From Algoriphagus marinus (GTDB lineage Bacteria > Bacteroidota > Bacteroidia > Cytophagales > Cyclobacteriaceae), in contig NZ_MSPQ01000002.1 of NCBI RefSeq assembly GCF_001936475.1, positions 248,001-312,000 on the forward strand: a stretch of DNA of 64,000 bases, read 5' to 3'. Below are positions 37,130 to 45,955 of the stretch, one piece after another. Position 1 is the stretch's first letter. Each line of letters starts with the position of its first letter. The notes under the pieces are model-generated. The model was not told where the DNA came from. It ran no database searches and saw nothing but the letters and a program-made list of their open reading frames with translations. The translations under genes were made by a program, and so were the position numbers.

Positions 37130-39543
37130 ACCAATCCCATTTTTTCAAGGTGAGCACTTACTTTTTCTTTTAGGGCTTTGGTACTTGTGGTTAACTCTCC
37201 CAAAGTGTTTTCGTAGCGGTCAGCCAATTCCTTAATGCGTCCAGTTAAGCGTTGCGAGATGGCATCTATTTCACTTTGCATCAATGCACTTAATGAGGCA
37301 ATCCATTTATCATCCATCACTAAGGTTCTTACTTCTGGTTCGGTAAGTAACCCAAACTGCTTTAAGGTTAAGTCATCCAAGGCTGTTTCTTTTGCTTTTA
37401 TTTGTTTTTTAAGTTCCGCCTCTTCGGTGAAGAGTTTCAACAAAGCGTTTGCCATGGTCAAGGCTTCTTTTTCATCTCGGTTGCCTTTAATCTCTTTAAT
37501 GAATTGGGCAAGTGTTGTTTTGGTAATACTTCCTTTATCGTTGGTAGCATCACTCAACAAACCTTCATCACCCCCATGTTCTTCTTGGTAAGTAGTTATT
37601 TCGGCTTGAATACTTTCAAGTTTTGCCATTAGGTCATACAACTCACTTTGTTCAGCAGCCAAATATTTGTCTATTACCAATTGCTTCGGGATAAGGTCGC
37701 AAGTCCAGCCTTTATCTACCTCTTTCCCTTTTTGGTTTTTCTCTAGCACTCGTTTGGTTTTGGCAACCCATCCATCTTCCACCAACAGGTACACATCATC
37801 TTTCATGATCTCGTTCCAATAATCCATCAAGTGTTGGTACATGTTGTATTTATCTACCAATGGCCTATCGTGGTATTCATCCAAAAGTGCTTCGGAAACC
37901 AAATGAGCCAACTTTTTAGGAGCAGTAGTATCGTTTATACCTTGCAATTCTTGGTACACTTTATCCTTCCATGAAGTAAATACGGCATTCAGTTTATCGC
38001 TATAGCCTGTAAATTCTGGATGATTGTAAATGGTGTTTTTAATTTCAGTCGCTTCTACATTTAGTTTGGAATAACCCTCTCTTAATGGAGCAAATAAATC
38101 CGCTTTAAGGCTTGGGTAAACCTCCCAGTAGCGATTCAGCCCTTCAATGTCTTTATTTGGAATACCACCACTTAAATGTGCATTCAGGTCTTGTATATCT
38201 TCTTCCTCTTGGGTATCGATGTATCGTGGGATGTTGAGGTTGAACTCGTTCTTTTCAATTTCTTCAAAAGGGACAAATCGAGCGTATTTATCCACTGGTT
38301 TTTGGAAGTTGAACACATCCACAATTTTGTGAAGGTCCTGTTCTCGCAAACGGTTTTTGTTTCCATCTTTTATGTAGCCTTTGCTGGCATCAATCATAAA
38401 GATGCCCTTGCGTTCTTCTGTGTTTTCTTTATCAATCACAATAATACAGGCAGGAATACCTGTACCATAAAACAAGTTGGCAGGTAGTCCGATGATACCT
38501 TTTATCCATTTGCGTTCAATGATGTTTTTTCGAATTTCAGCTTCTGCATTTCCTCTAAATAGAACACCATGAGGTAGAATAATAGCACCTTTACCAGTGC
38601 TTTTTAAAGAAGCCAAAATGTGTAGTAAAAAGGCATAGTCACCATTCTTATCTGGCGGCACCCCAAAACCTCTAAAACGATTATACTCATCATCCAGTGG
38701 CACAATACCACTGTCCCAATTCTTTACAGAAAAAGGAGGATTGGCAACCACAAAGTCAAAACGTTTCAGCTTTCCATTTTCTGTAAACTGAGGTGATGAT
38801 ATCGTATTCTTTCCAGCAATAGCAGCCTCTGGATAACCATGCAGCCACATGTTCATAATTGCCAAACCTTTGGTACCTACATCCTTTTCTTGACCGTATA
38901 AGGTCAAACCATTAGGTGCTTCACCAGCAACTTTTAACAATAGAGAACCAGAACCACAGGTTGGGTCATAAGCAGTGTAAGAAGGCTTATCAGCTTTATG
39001 TACATCAATGACTTTAGATAGTATTCTAGATACCTCAGCTGGTGTATAAAATTGTCCTTTGCTCTTGCCAGATTCCGTAGCAAAGTGACGCATCAAAAAC
39101 TCATACGCATCACCCAGTACATCATCATCTTCTGCACGGTTGTTTTTAAAGTTCAGAGCAGGATTCTCAAAAATGGCAATCAGCTTAGACAGTAAATCTA
39201 CCTTCTCCTTACCGCTACCTAGTTTTTCATCATCGTTGAAATCGACAATTTCCAATGAACCTTCTAATCCATTGGAAGCAAATAATGGTCTAAGTATTTC
39301 TTTGTTGATTCGGTCACCAATATCTGGTTGATTCTTAAGAGCCACCATATCATCAAAAGAAGCCCCTTGAGGGATTTCAATCAAACTCATTGGATTGCCA
39401 GCATACTTATCGGACACATACTTCACAAAAAGCATGGTGAGCACGTAATCTTTATACTGGGAAGCATCCATGCCACCAGTTCCTCTTAACTTGTCACAGC
39501 TTTCCCAAAGACTGCTGTATAATTCCGATTTCTTTATTGCCAT
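37120..39543 (-). CDS. hsdM: Type I DNA N6-adenine methyltransferase subunit
   Basis: 807 residues. The N-terminal HsdM domain begins LWESCDKLRG. The methyltransferase core has the SAM motif DPTCGSGSLL (about 196) and catalytic motif NPPF (in VANPPFSV, about 268). There is an unusually long C-terminal part (about 480-807) rich in charged helices, including a coiled coil near the end, longer than in E. coli HsdM (529 residues) but seen in some Bacteroidota systems. It is the first gene of the operon and has about 490 bp of upstream DNA without other genes on its strand. Confidence 0.95.
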   Translation of the reverse strand: MAIKKSELYSSLWESCDKLRGTGGMDASQYKDYVLTMLFVKYVSDKYAGNPMSLIEIPQGASFDDMVALKNQPDIGDRINKEILRPLFASNGLEGSLEIVDFNDDEKLGSGKEKVDLLSKLIAIFENPALNFKNNRAEDDDVLGDAYEFLMRHFATESGKSKGQFYTPAEVSRILSKVIDVHKADKPSYTAYDPTCGSGSLLLKVAGEAPNGLTLYGQEKDVGTKGLAIMNMWLHGYPEAAIAGKNTISSPQFTENGKLKRFDFVVANPPFSVKNWDSGIVPLDDEYNRFRGFGVPPDKNGDYAFLLHILASLKSTGKGAIILPHGVLFRGNAEAEIRKNIIERKWIKGIIGLPANLFYGTGIPACIIVIDKENTEERKGIFMIDASKGYIKDGNKNRLREQDLHKIVDVFNFQKPVDKYARFVPFEEIEKNEFNLNIPRYIDTQEEEDIQDLNAHLSGGIPNKDIEGLNRYWEVYPSLKADLFAPLREGYSKLNVEATEIKNTIYNHPEFTGYSDKLNAVFTSWKDKVYQELQGINDTTAPKKLAHLVSEALLDEYHDRPLVDKYNMYQHLMDYWNEIMKDDVYLLVEDGWVAKTKRVLEKNQKGKEVDKGWTCDLIPKQLVIDKYLAAEQSELYDLMAKLESIQAEITTYQEEHGGDEGLLSDATNDKGSITKTTLAQFIKEIKGNRDEKEALTMANALLKLFTEEAELKKQIKAKETALDDLTLKQFGLLTEPEVRTLVMDDKWIASLSALMQSEIDAISQRLTGRIKELADRYENTLGELTTSTKALKEKVSAHLEKMGLVWS

Positions 39544-40035
39544 TTGTTATTAATTCTCCTCTTTATTTGAGATTCCTAATTGTCTATCATCGTTTTGTAG
39601 CTTTTCTTACTTTTTAGGCAGCCGCTATTTTACCTACTAGTCTTGTCTACTATAACCCAGAGTGTGTTTTTAGTGGCTTGGCGCATTTCAGAAAAATAGA
39701 TGATGTTTAAAAATAAGAGTTTAATTTGAAATTCTTTAAACCACTGATCAAAGTATCTGGACATCATTAAAATATTCCCTGTATTAGCTTTGAAGCGTCT
39801 AAAGAACTACAAATTCTTCTTGGAACACAACTGGGCTTGCATATTCTTCAGTTATAAAGAGCAGCCAACTTTCCCTCCTTCTTACATGTATAAATTACAA
39901 CACTCAACCATTAGCCCTTCTTAGCATAGCAATAAAAGGAATTCCAACCAAGATTAAATCGGTAATCACCAATCAAGCAGGAAGCAAACTATATTTGAAA
40001 ACAATCTAAATTTTGACGCTATAAAAAGTAGCCCC
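39544..40035. other. Non-coding region upstream of the hsd operon
   Basis: AT-rich, no credible frame. It presumably holds the hsd operon promoter (minus strand). The only recognisable item is the imperfect direct repeat at 39738-39757 matching 27732-27751. Confidence 0.5.
39738..39757 (+). repeat. Imperfect direct repeat, right of the hsd operon
   Basis: AAACCACTGATCAAAGTATC, 15 of 20 identical to 27732-27751. The flanking bases are also similar (ATTCTTTAAACC versus GTTCTCCAAACC). Confidence 0.3.
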
Positions 40036-40326
40036 TTGAAGACAAAAGTGATTAATATACTCCGTTGGCCAATAGCGCTCCTTTTTTTAGTTATTTTCTC
40101 AGCCCATTCTATCGCTCAAAACAAATCAGAGTTCTTAGAAATCGCAAAATTTGTAGACGGAGATACTTTTTGGGTGAGGAACCCTAATGGGAAAGATGAA
40201 AAGATAAGATTAATTGGAGTGAATACTCCAGAAGCAAGAAATACAGGAAGAACCCAAATCGAGTACTTTGGAAAAGAAGCTTCGACTACGCGGAATTCTT
40301 CTTTAATCTTGAAAAGATCAAAATAG
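40036..40326 (+). pseudogene. Truncated staphylococcal-nuclease-like (SNase/thermonuclease) gene
   Basis: 96 codons: a signal peptide (to about residue 28, ending SIAQ), then the start of an SNase domain, KFVDGDTFWV and KIRLIGVNTPE, with catalytic-type Arg/Asp residues. After FGKEAS the homology stops and an unrelated 13-residue tail leads to a stop. The second half of the nuclease, with the essential Glu and second Arg, is absent. Directly at this point the remnant of another gene begins, so a deletion has probably joined two gene fragments. It is unlikely to be active. Confidence 0.7.
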
Positions 40327-40834
40327 CCTATAGATTGATTTATTCGCTTTTTGTCAAAATCTCCTACTTACTAAATAGTTATTTTAGAGTTGGTATTGAA
40401 AAAAACAAATCCAGCTCTAGAGTTCTATGGCACGAACCAAATAAGGATAGGCCTTTACGCACAATTTTTACTGAAACCCGCAATGAAGCATTTAAGGGAC
40501 TTTATTGGTTGTATAAAGATCTATTTAATAAAGATGAAGCACATAACGAAGTGATTGATCCTGAAGCAAAAGAATTTGCTGAAAACCGCAATTTCCTTGA
40601 ATATAAATCTTTTAAGGTGACACAAGGGTTCCCCTTCAGTTTGTATGATCCTGACGATTTAGTTTATTCTATTGACCAAACAATTTTAAAGAAAAAACAT
40701 TGAAACAGATGAAACTAGATAGATCAGCAATCATTTACACAAGCTTAGCGATTAATTTTGAAGAGCAAAACAAGGAACTAAAACCAACTTTTCCATTTTC
40801 TTTACCCACGATTGAATTTAAAAATAAAACATGA
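40280..40834 (+). pseudogene. Frameshifted remnant of an LA2681-like HEPN-domain protein
   Basis: A frame without an early start reads SFDYAEFFFNLEKIKIAYRL.. and continues to the stop at 40703. It contains RNFLEYKSFKV, at the place of the R-N-x-x-E-H motif of LA2681-like HEPN domains (here Tyr replaces His). After a frameshift near 40690 another frame gives RSAIIYTSLAINFEEQNKE, the usual end of that domain, and stops at 40832-40834. The N-terminus is lost where it meets the SNase fragment. HEPN domains are typically RNases in abortive defence. Family assignment is by eye. Confidence 0.45.
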
Positions 40835-40837
40835 CTT

Positions 40838-42382
40838 TCAACTTTCCATTCTCCTTTTTAAGGTAGAATTAAAAATTTTCCTATGATTTCTCAGTTGATT
40901 TGCAATTGCAGGCTCACCCATGATCCTTGATGCTCTTTTGACGTAGGAGAAATAGTTGCCCTTCATTGGTTTGGGAATCACTTTGGATTTATAAACGTAT
41001 TCGCCAAATCTATTTTTTGTAAGAGATATTCTTCTTGTCCGGACTTTATATCTCTCTAGATCAGAATTAGAATATATGCGGTACAGTTGTCTAAAAAATA
41101 CTGCTGGCTTTTCGCGCATCTGATCCGGCTCCAATTTGGCAGAAACTTTTGTCTTCCTTTTTATTGAAACCTTCATTCTTCTATAAAATTTAGAAAGGTT
41201 TTTTGCTGCTATTAAGGTCCTATCTCCATAATAGTCAAATCCCAAGTAATTTAGTGGATAGTTGTATGAGAAGCTCCCCTCTTTAAATTTCAATGATCCT
41301 TTCACTGAACCATTCTTTCCCTTTGCAAAATGAAAAACTTCTGTTTTATCCTCGCTTATTGCAATGAAATATTTTGAAATTAAGCTCATTACAAGTTCTT
41401 CAACCTTTGATTCATGTTGACAGTCCGTTACTATTATTATGTCATCTGAATACCTACGATAAAAACCTCCTAATTCCTTAACTACCTCGTGAATAATATT
41501 TTGGTCAAATTCTAATAAATAAAGATTAGCTAAAACGGAGGAAATTGGAAGTCCTTGTGGTATTCCAATTTTTTTATTATTAACCTTGGATCGGAAGGGA
41601 TTTCTAAAAATTTTCACCTCACCTTGTTTCACCGCTTTTCTGAATTCATCATGCGATCCAAAATAGCTTTCAATCCCATGTTTTCGAATTTGGCTTAACT
41701 TTTTTTCATCAAATCCACTTCTGCTCCCAAATCTTTTTTTGCTCTTTCGAAGGTCATCCTTTAAAATATAGGAAAAGTTTGTTGCCGCTCGAAATACTTT
41801 GTAATGGTCTAATGGTAATGATTCCTTTCCTAGAATTTTTGCCCATGAAATTTTCAGGTATTGATGCTCAATAGAGCTAAAGAATTTTTCCAAGTCAAAT
41901 TTCAAAACCGCACAGGATCCTTTTAAAAGAGCCTGCTTCTTAATTTCCGAAAATACTTCATGCGCAAAATGAATCGTGCTTTTTCCTCTTTCTGGATCCT
42001 CAGGATTATAGATTTTTCGATATGCAGTAATGGCTTCAGAAAGATTTGGATCTTCTTGCAAGACATTTTCATACTGAATCTGGAGTTTCTGGGCATAATA
42101 GCCAAAAATCAAACTGTCTATGTGGGTTGCAAAATGTAATGGTCTTTTCTTTGCAGTTGGTCCTTTAATAGGATCCACATGTGACCTTTTCCCAGCTGGC
42201 CTACATTTCTTATACCGCCTTTCCTCAATAACAGCATGCAAAAGTGGAAAAAAACCATGTTTACTCACAAATTTAGGATTTGTGATTTTTGATAAATATT
42301 CTTTCTGTTTCCCTATAACATCCAATTTGGGAGTGAGGTGGTAATATCCACGTTTTTTAAGCCATAGGGAATTGTCTATCAT
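40838..42382 (-). CDS. Reverse transcriptase of the unknown/defence (UG, DRT) groups
   Basis: 514 residues from ATG 42382; the frame is open to a TTG at 42466 with no ATG. Motifs in order: the N-terminal block RGYYHLTPKLD; KRPLHFATHIDSLIFGYYAQ; AVLKFDLEKFFSSIEHQYLK (motif A, Asp in FDLEKFF); GIPQGLPISSVLANLYL (motif B); RRYSDDIIIV (catalytic YSDD at 311-314); LNYLGFDY (motif D/E). A basic 120-residue C-terminal thumb follows. Group II intron maturase/HNH domains and the retron VTG motif are absent, so it is neither. Location in a defence island and a 350-bp non-coding leader fit a defence-associated RT, some of which copy an adjacent ncRNA. I cannot place the subgroup. Confidence 0.85.
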   Translation of the reverse strand: MIDNSLWLKKRGYYHLTPKLDVIGKQKEYLSKITNPKFVSKHGFFPLLHAVIEERRYKKCRPAGKRSHVDPIKGPTAKKRPLHFATHIDSLIFGYYAQKLQIQYENVLQEDPNLSEAITAYRKIYNPEDPERGKSTIHFAHEVFSEIKKQALLKGSCAVLKFDLEKFFSSIEHQYLKISWAKILGKESLPLDHYKVFRAATNFSYILKDDLRKSKKRFGSRSGFDEKKLSQIRKHGIESYFGSHDEFRKAVKQGEVKIFRNPFRSKVNNKKIGIPQGLPISSVLANLYLLEFDQNIIHEVVKELGGFYRRYSDDIIIVTDCQHESKVEELVMSLISKYFIAISEDKTEVFHFAKGKNGSVKGSLKFKEGSFSYNYPLNYLGFDYYGDRTLIAAKNLSKFYRRMKVSIKRKTKVSAKLEPDQMREKPAVFFRQLYRIYSNSDLERYKVRTRRISLTKNRFGEYVYKSKVIPKPMKGNYFSYVKRASRIMGEPAIANQLRNHRKIFNSTLKRRMES

Positions 42383-42820
42383 ATTTTGGTATAAAAATCC
42401 CTGCGGGGACGGCGTACCAGAACTCCAATAATCATACTCTCCATAAGGAGTGGGATCAGCGCCCAAATTCTTGAGCCACGCTGTATTTCAATTATGTTAT
42501 TAAGAAAACTAAGAAACTCATGAAACCAATAAAGGTCTATAAGCTAATAAGCTATCTATTTGTATGGACATTAGCTCTGTACCTAGATCCAGCAAGTACA
42601 CTATGGTACTTTATCTGCTCTACTCCCTCAATGGGATTTAGAAAGAAAATCTGTAAATTCAGGAACTATTTATTAAGCAATTACCAACCGATGCCACTTT
42701 TGGCAAAGTCAACTCTTTTTAAAGAGATGTACGATCCCAGCCAGACGACTATTATCTGCTTTTCCCCGCAAGGACAGGAATTTAAAATTTTTAACTCAAT
42801 AAGCCTAATTTTAACAATAT
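42383..42820. other. Divergent intergenic region between the RT and WYL-like genes; possible RT-associated RNA
   Basis: On the minus (RT) strand it contains short hairpins: TGCCA/TGGCA (42692-42705) and CTCTTT/AAAGAG (42713-42726), plus a GTAC-ended palindrome near 42597. A 112-codon frame on the plus strand (42520-42858) overlaps the next gene and lacks any recognisable protein feature, so I treat it as non-coding. Several defence RTs carry a structured ncRNA just upstream of the RT gene, and this is the place to expect it. A transcript is not demonstrated by sequence. Confidence 0.35.
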
Positions 42821-43987
42821 ATGATCACACTTTCAATTGGAGATACAGTAGCATTTAAGTCTCATCCTTACCACTCCACTTCTGATGGAAAACTCATCAC
42901 TTCTGAAATAATTGGTGAACACCTTATGACACCTCCCCTAATGGTGGTGATTGAAACTTTGCATCATTTCAAAGGAAGTTATGATGATAAATCTGGGAAT
43001 GAGATATTACCTAAGAAAAGTCACAGTGCAAAATGCCTTTGGTATAATTCTAGTCTTCATCAATTCGAAGAAACTTGGATACATCAAAATGAGCTAAAAA
43101 AATTACCGTGTGAATCTGATCCTTCACCTATTAATTCAGAAGAATATAATGATTGGAAAGCCTTTAAATCTAGACTAGTTTCCCTTAAGACTTTAAAACA
43201 AGAACTTGGAAAAGAAAAAAGATCTATACGGAAGGAAGGAGCTAATAAAAGAGACCAAGTAACCCACTATCTCGAATTTGTTAGTCCAGTTATGGAATTG
43301 CTCGAAATAAAGAAGTTTGAAATAAAGGAGGCACAATTTGATCCCAAAAATGGTGAGCGAAAAAAGGGATTCCCTAAGTTTGTAGCAAAGTGCAAATGGT
43401 ACAATCCAAAAGGAAGTAAATATTCTGAAAGATTCATTCCATTAGAAGCCCTAAATCTCATCCCAGAAATTGAAATAGAAAAATTCGATCTTATTTCAAA
43501 AATAAAAGATGAAGGAATATTTATCTATCTTCCAGAAACTAATAAAAAATATTTATTCAAACCAAATATCCTTTTCAAATCAGGCTACTATTATCTTACT
43601 GGATACAACTTATTAAGTAATGAGCAGGCTTCAGTTCTTTTAGTCAATGATCAAACCCTAATTATGGTTGAAAATCCTTTTGACGACAATTGGCCTAAAT
43701 TTGATGCTGCCAACAAGCTCATACAAAAAGAAGACTTTATAAAGGCAAATTTAAAGGAAGAGTATTGGATTATAAAATATGAGAACTACCATGGAGAGGT
43801 AACCACAAGAACAATTGTACCTAAATCAATCGGGACAGATGAAGTTCTGTTAGAGGGTGTTAAATCAACAGTTAACTACTTGATTGCTGATTGCCAACTC
43901 AGGAACGCTGAAAGAAATTTTCGATTCGAAAGAATCAGATCGATACAGGTAATTAAACTTCCTGAAATTCCCGCCTCAATTGCTTAA
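42821..43987 (+). CDS. WYL-like C-terminal domain protein with duplicated beta modules
   Basis: 388 residues. Two similar N-terminal modules are visible: AKCLWYNSSLHQFEETWI (around 67-85) and AKCKWYNPKGSKYSERFI (around 188-205). Each is followed by a short acidic/hydrophobic segment (ELKKL, EALNLIPE) and they are separated by a coiled-coil-like linker. The C-terminal part (YWIIKYENYHGEVTTRTIVP..YLIADCQLRNAERNFRFERI) reads like a WYL domain, a ligand-sensing module of defence regulators. There is no clear DNA-binding domain. It is divergent from the RT and may regulate it or form part of the same system. The function is inferred only from context. Confidence 0.65.
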   Translation: MITLSIGDTVAFKSHPYHSTSDGKLITSEIIGEHLMTPPLMVVIETLHHFKGSYDDKSGNEILPKKSHSAKCLWYNSSLHQFEETWIHQNELKKLPCESDPSPINSEEYNDWKAFKSRLVSLKTLKQELGKEKRSIRKEGANKRDQVTHYLEFVSPVMELLEIKKFEIKEAQFDPKNGERKKGFPKFVAKCKWYNPKGSKYSERFIPLEALNLIPEIEIEKFDLISKIKDEGIFIYLPETNKKYLFKPNILFKSGYYYLTGYNLLSNEQASVLLVNDQTLIMVENPFDDNWPKFDAANKLIQKEDFIKANLKEEYWIIKYENYHGEVTTRTIVPKSIGTDEVLLEGVKSTVNYLIADCQLRNAERNFRFERIRSIQVIKLPEIPASIA

Positions 43988-44286
43988 AAGTTATCGCAAT
44001 AAGGGGATTTTGGTTTAGGCCAGTTTTCATTTATCACATTATACACTCTGGTTACCCATGCATCATCTTTTGAAGCATTTTCACCGACATAGCCATTAAA
44101 TGCTCCATTTGTTTCAATTCTGAAAATAATTCCCTCTAAGTTTCTATTTCCCACATCTTTAGAGAGAAATAGAAAACCATCTTTTGTAACTCTAAATTGT
44201 GTATGAACAGTATCATCTTCTGAAGCAACTAAGGAGCGGACAGTTTCGATGGTAAATTCTTTTGGATTATTTAAATTTATTTTCAT
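43984..44286 (-). CDS. Small hypothetical protein
   Basis: 100 residues, soluble, balanced composition (MKINLNNPKEFTIETVRSLV..., with FLFLSKDVGNRNLEGIIF in the middle). Convergent with the WYL-like gene, overlapping it by 4 bp. No family recognised. Codon use and composition look like a genuine protein. It may be co-transcribed with the next small gene upstream (28 bp apart). Confidence 0.6.
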   Translation of the reverse strand: MKINLNNPKEFTIETVRSLVASEDDTVHTQFRVTKDGFLFLSKDVGNRNLEGIIFRIETNGAFNGYVGENASKDDAWVTRVYNVINENWPKPKSPYCDNF

Positions 44287-44314
44287 AATGCAATAGTAAA
44301 ATTATTTATTTAGT

Positions 44315-44617
44315 TTACAATCTATTTATCTCCGATATAGTCTCTTCTAATAACATGGGCACACTTTCGTCTTCCAAACTTGAATATGTAACCTTTCTAC
44401 CCGATACGACATCTACTTCTACACAAAATGATTTATTTATATAATACTTATCAGAAAAGTATTTATTCAAATATCTATAAATAATATCAGTAAACATATC
44501 AAGTTCGGTAGTATCATAACCATTCAATTTGGCTACAAACCAAATCGCCATCCTCTCGGCGTAATCAAATCGATCTTGATGACTGGGAGGGATCTGTAAT
44601 TCCACCCTAATATCCAT
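44315..44617 (-). CDS. Small hypothetical protein
   Basis: 100 residues, acidic (ends LEDESVPMLLEETISEINRL), with an aromatic-rich centre (IYRYLNKYFSDKYYINKSF). No signal peptide or membrane helix. No family recognised. It lies just upstream of the 43984-44286 gene on the same strand, so the two may be an operon at the edge of the defence island. Confidence 0.5.
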   Translation of the reverse strand: MDIRVELQIPPSHQDRFDYAERMAIWFVAKLNGYDTTELDMFTDIIYRYLNKYFSDKYYINKSFCVEVDVVSGRKVTYSSLEDESVPMLLEETISEINRL

Positions 44618-45109
44618 ACCAATTTGCAGTTGGTTATTTTACTCACTGTTACAAAAAAAGTCATAATCACAATGACGATTGAGGTTGGTTTAATTTTTTC
44701 TAGGTCAATATTCATTTATCAAGGTTTTAAACAATCCATATTCCAAAATTCTCTTTCCTTTTTCTGATTGAACTCTCATTATAAGGATTGTTGTAATTCT
44801 ATTTCCGGAATTTCGTCATATGTATGCCCATTAAGCTCGTTTGGGGCTTTCTTTTTATTTTATCCTCTCCTGCATCTCCCTCCAACAATCCCAAGTCAAG
44901 AAGAAGATAAAAAGTAAGTTTATTTAGGGTTTATAGAGGGATTTGTCAGGTTTTCTTTAGGGTAAGTACCATTCCATAATAACTGAACCCTATCTAAAGC
45001 TTTTCTAATTACTCTTACATTCATTAAGTTACAATAACTGACAATTTGTTTGGTGTTTACTTTTTTCTAACTTAAGGTTATCGTTGATTGACCCTTAAAC
45101 TTTTAAGCC
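44618..45109. other. Non-coding region between the defence island and the DUF6266-like gene
   Basis: AT-rich, no convincing frame or repeat. The right part presumably holds the promoter of the plus-strand gene at 45110. Confidence 0.5.
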
Positions 45110-45760
45110 ATGGCCACCTTATCTGATCAAAACCTTATTTTACCAAAGGGAAAACTTGGCAATCTAGTTTTCTATACCCTCAATGGCAAAACGGTGGTTC
45201 GCAGCAAACCATCCGGTAATCATAAAAACAAATACAATCCCAGCCCACTTCAATTGATTCAGCGGCAAAAGCTGACTAAAATCAATACTTTTTTGAAGCC
45301 GATCAAGCAAGTCTTGGATTTTGGCTATCAGCTATTTCTAACCCAAAGTAAAAAGGGAATGCATTGGGCCTTTTCTGAACTCAGTGCAAAAGGCTATAAT
45401 CATACTTTGGAGACTAAAATCGATCCTTCCTTTCTAAAGATAAGCAAGGGAAACCTTTTGAGACCTGAAGATTCACAGCTAAGGTTAGAAGGGGGTACTA
45501 TCCAAATCACCTGGAAAGACAATTCATTTGAAGGGAATGCCAGGGCAAATGATGAAGTCTCGGTGCTTTGCTACAATGTAGAAGAGAAAAGGTATAAATG
45601 GTTTCAGGGCTTGACCCGAAGAAATGCGATACAGGCGCAGGTTCCATTTGATATTGAGCTGGGGAGAGGATCATGGCATATTTATCTGACATTTGCTCAG
45701 GAAAATGCAAAAACAAGGCAATACCTTCTGTCTGATTCAGTGTATTTGGGAAGAATTTAG
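45110..45760 (+). CDS. DUF6266-like protein
   Basis: 216 residues, no signal peptide. The N-terminal pattern KGKLGNLVFYTLNGKTVVRSKP followed by NKYNPSPLQLIQRQKLTKIN is typical of a Bacteroidota-restricted family (DUF6266-type). Members occur singly, often in several copies per genome. The second half is beta-rich (ARANDEVSVLCYNVEEKRYKW). The function is unknown. It stands alone; two hairpin terminators follow at 45824 and 45926. Confidence 0.75.
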   Translation: MATLSDQNLILPKGKLGNLVFYTLNGKTVVRSKPSGNHKNKYNPSPLQLIQRQKLTKINTFLKPIKQVLDFGYQLFLTQSKKGMHWAFSELSAKGYNHTLETKIDPSFLKISKGNLLRPEDSQLRLEGGTIQITWKDNSFEGNARANDEVSVLCYNVEEKRYKWFQGLTRRNAIQAQVPFDIELGRGSWHIYLTFAQENAKTRQYLLSDSVYLGRI

Positions 45761-45823
45761 GATAAAAAATGCTATCGTAAAGATTACTCAATTTTTATCT
45801 CTTTAAATCATAATTTATAAGAA

Positions 45824-45847
45824 AGCCATCCAATTAGTTGGATGGCT
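45824..45847. terminator. Hairpin downstream of the DUF6266-like gene
   Basis: A perfect 10-bp stem AGCCATCCAA / TTGGATGGCT with a 4-nt loop TTAG. The following T run is short. Confidence 0.6.
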
Positions 45848-45925
45848 CTTCTGATTTTAACGGTTTCCTCCACCACGCTTTTTGCGGGGCTTGTGGTCCT
45901 TTGAGGGAGGATACCCTGTAAAAGT

Positions 45926-45955
45926 AAAGCTCAGAGCGATGCCCTGAGCTTTTTT
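45926..45955. terminator. Terminator hairpin AAAGCTCAG/CTGAGCTTT
   Basis: A 9-bp stem, 9-nt loop and run of six T. The stem resembles the terminator at 23254-23284. Confidence 0.7.

Noticed and set aside
37235-37632. Plus-strand frames of 76-118 codons opposite hsdM
   Set aside because: Antisense shadows of hsdM; no protein features.
28475-39543. BREX or DISARM system
   Set aside because: No PglX/PglZ, BrxC-like or DrmA-like proteins; the genes match a type I hsd operon with DUF262 insertions.
40838-42466. RT as a group II intron maturase or a retron RT
   Set aside because: No maturase X or HNH endonuclease domain, no intron ends recognised and no VTG/NAxxH retron motifs.
42520-42858. 112-codon plus-strand frame between the RT and the WYL-like gene
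   Set aside because: Overlaps the start of the next gene by 38 bp, has no recognisable features and lies where an RT leader is expected. Treated as non-coding; coding cannot be strictly excluded.
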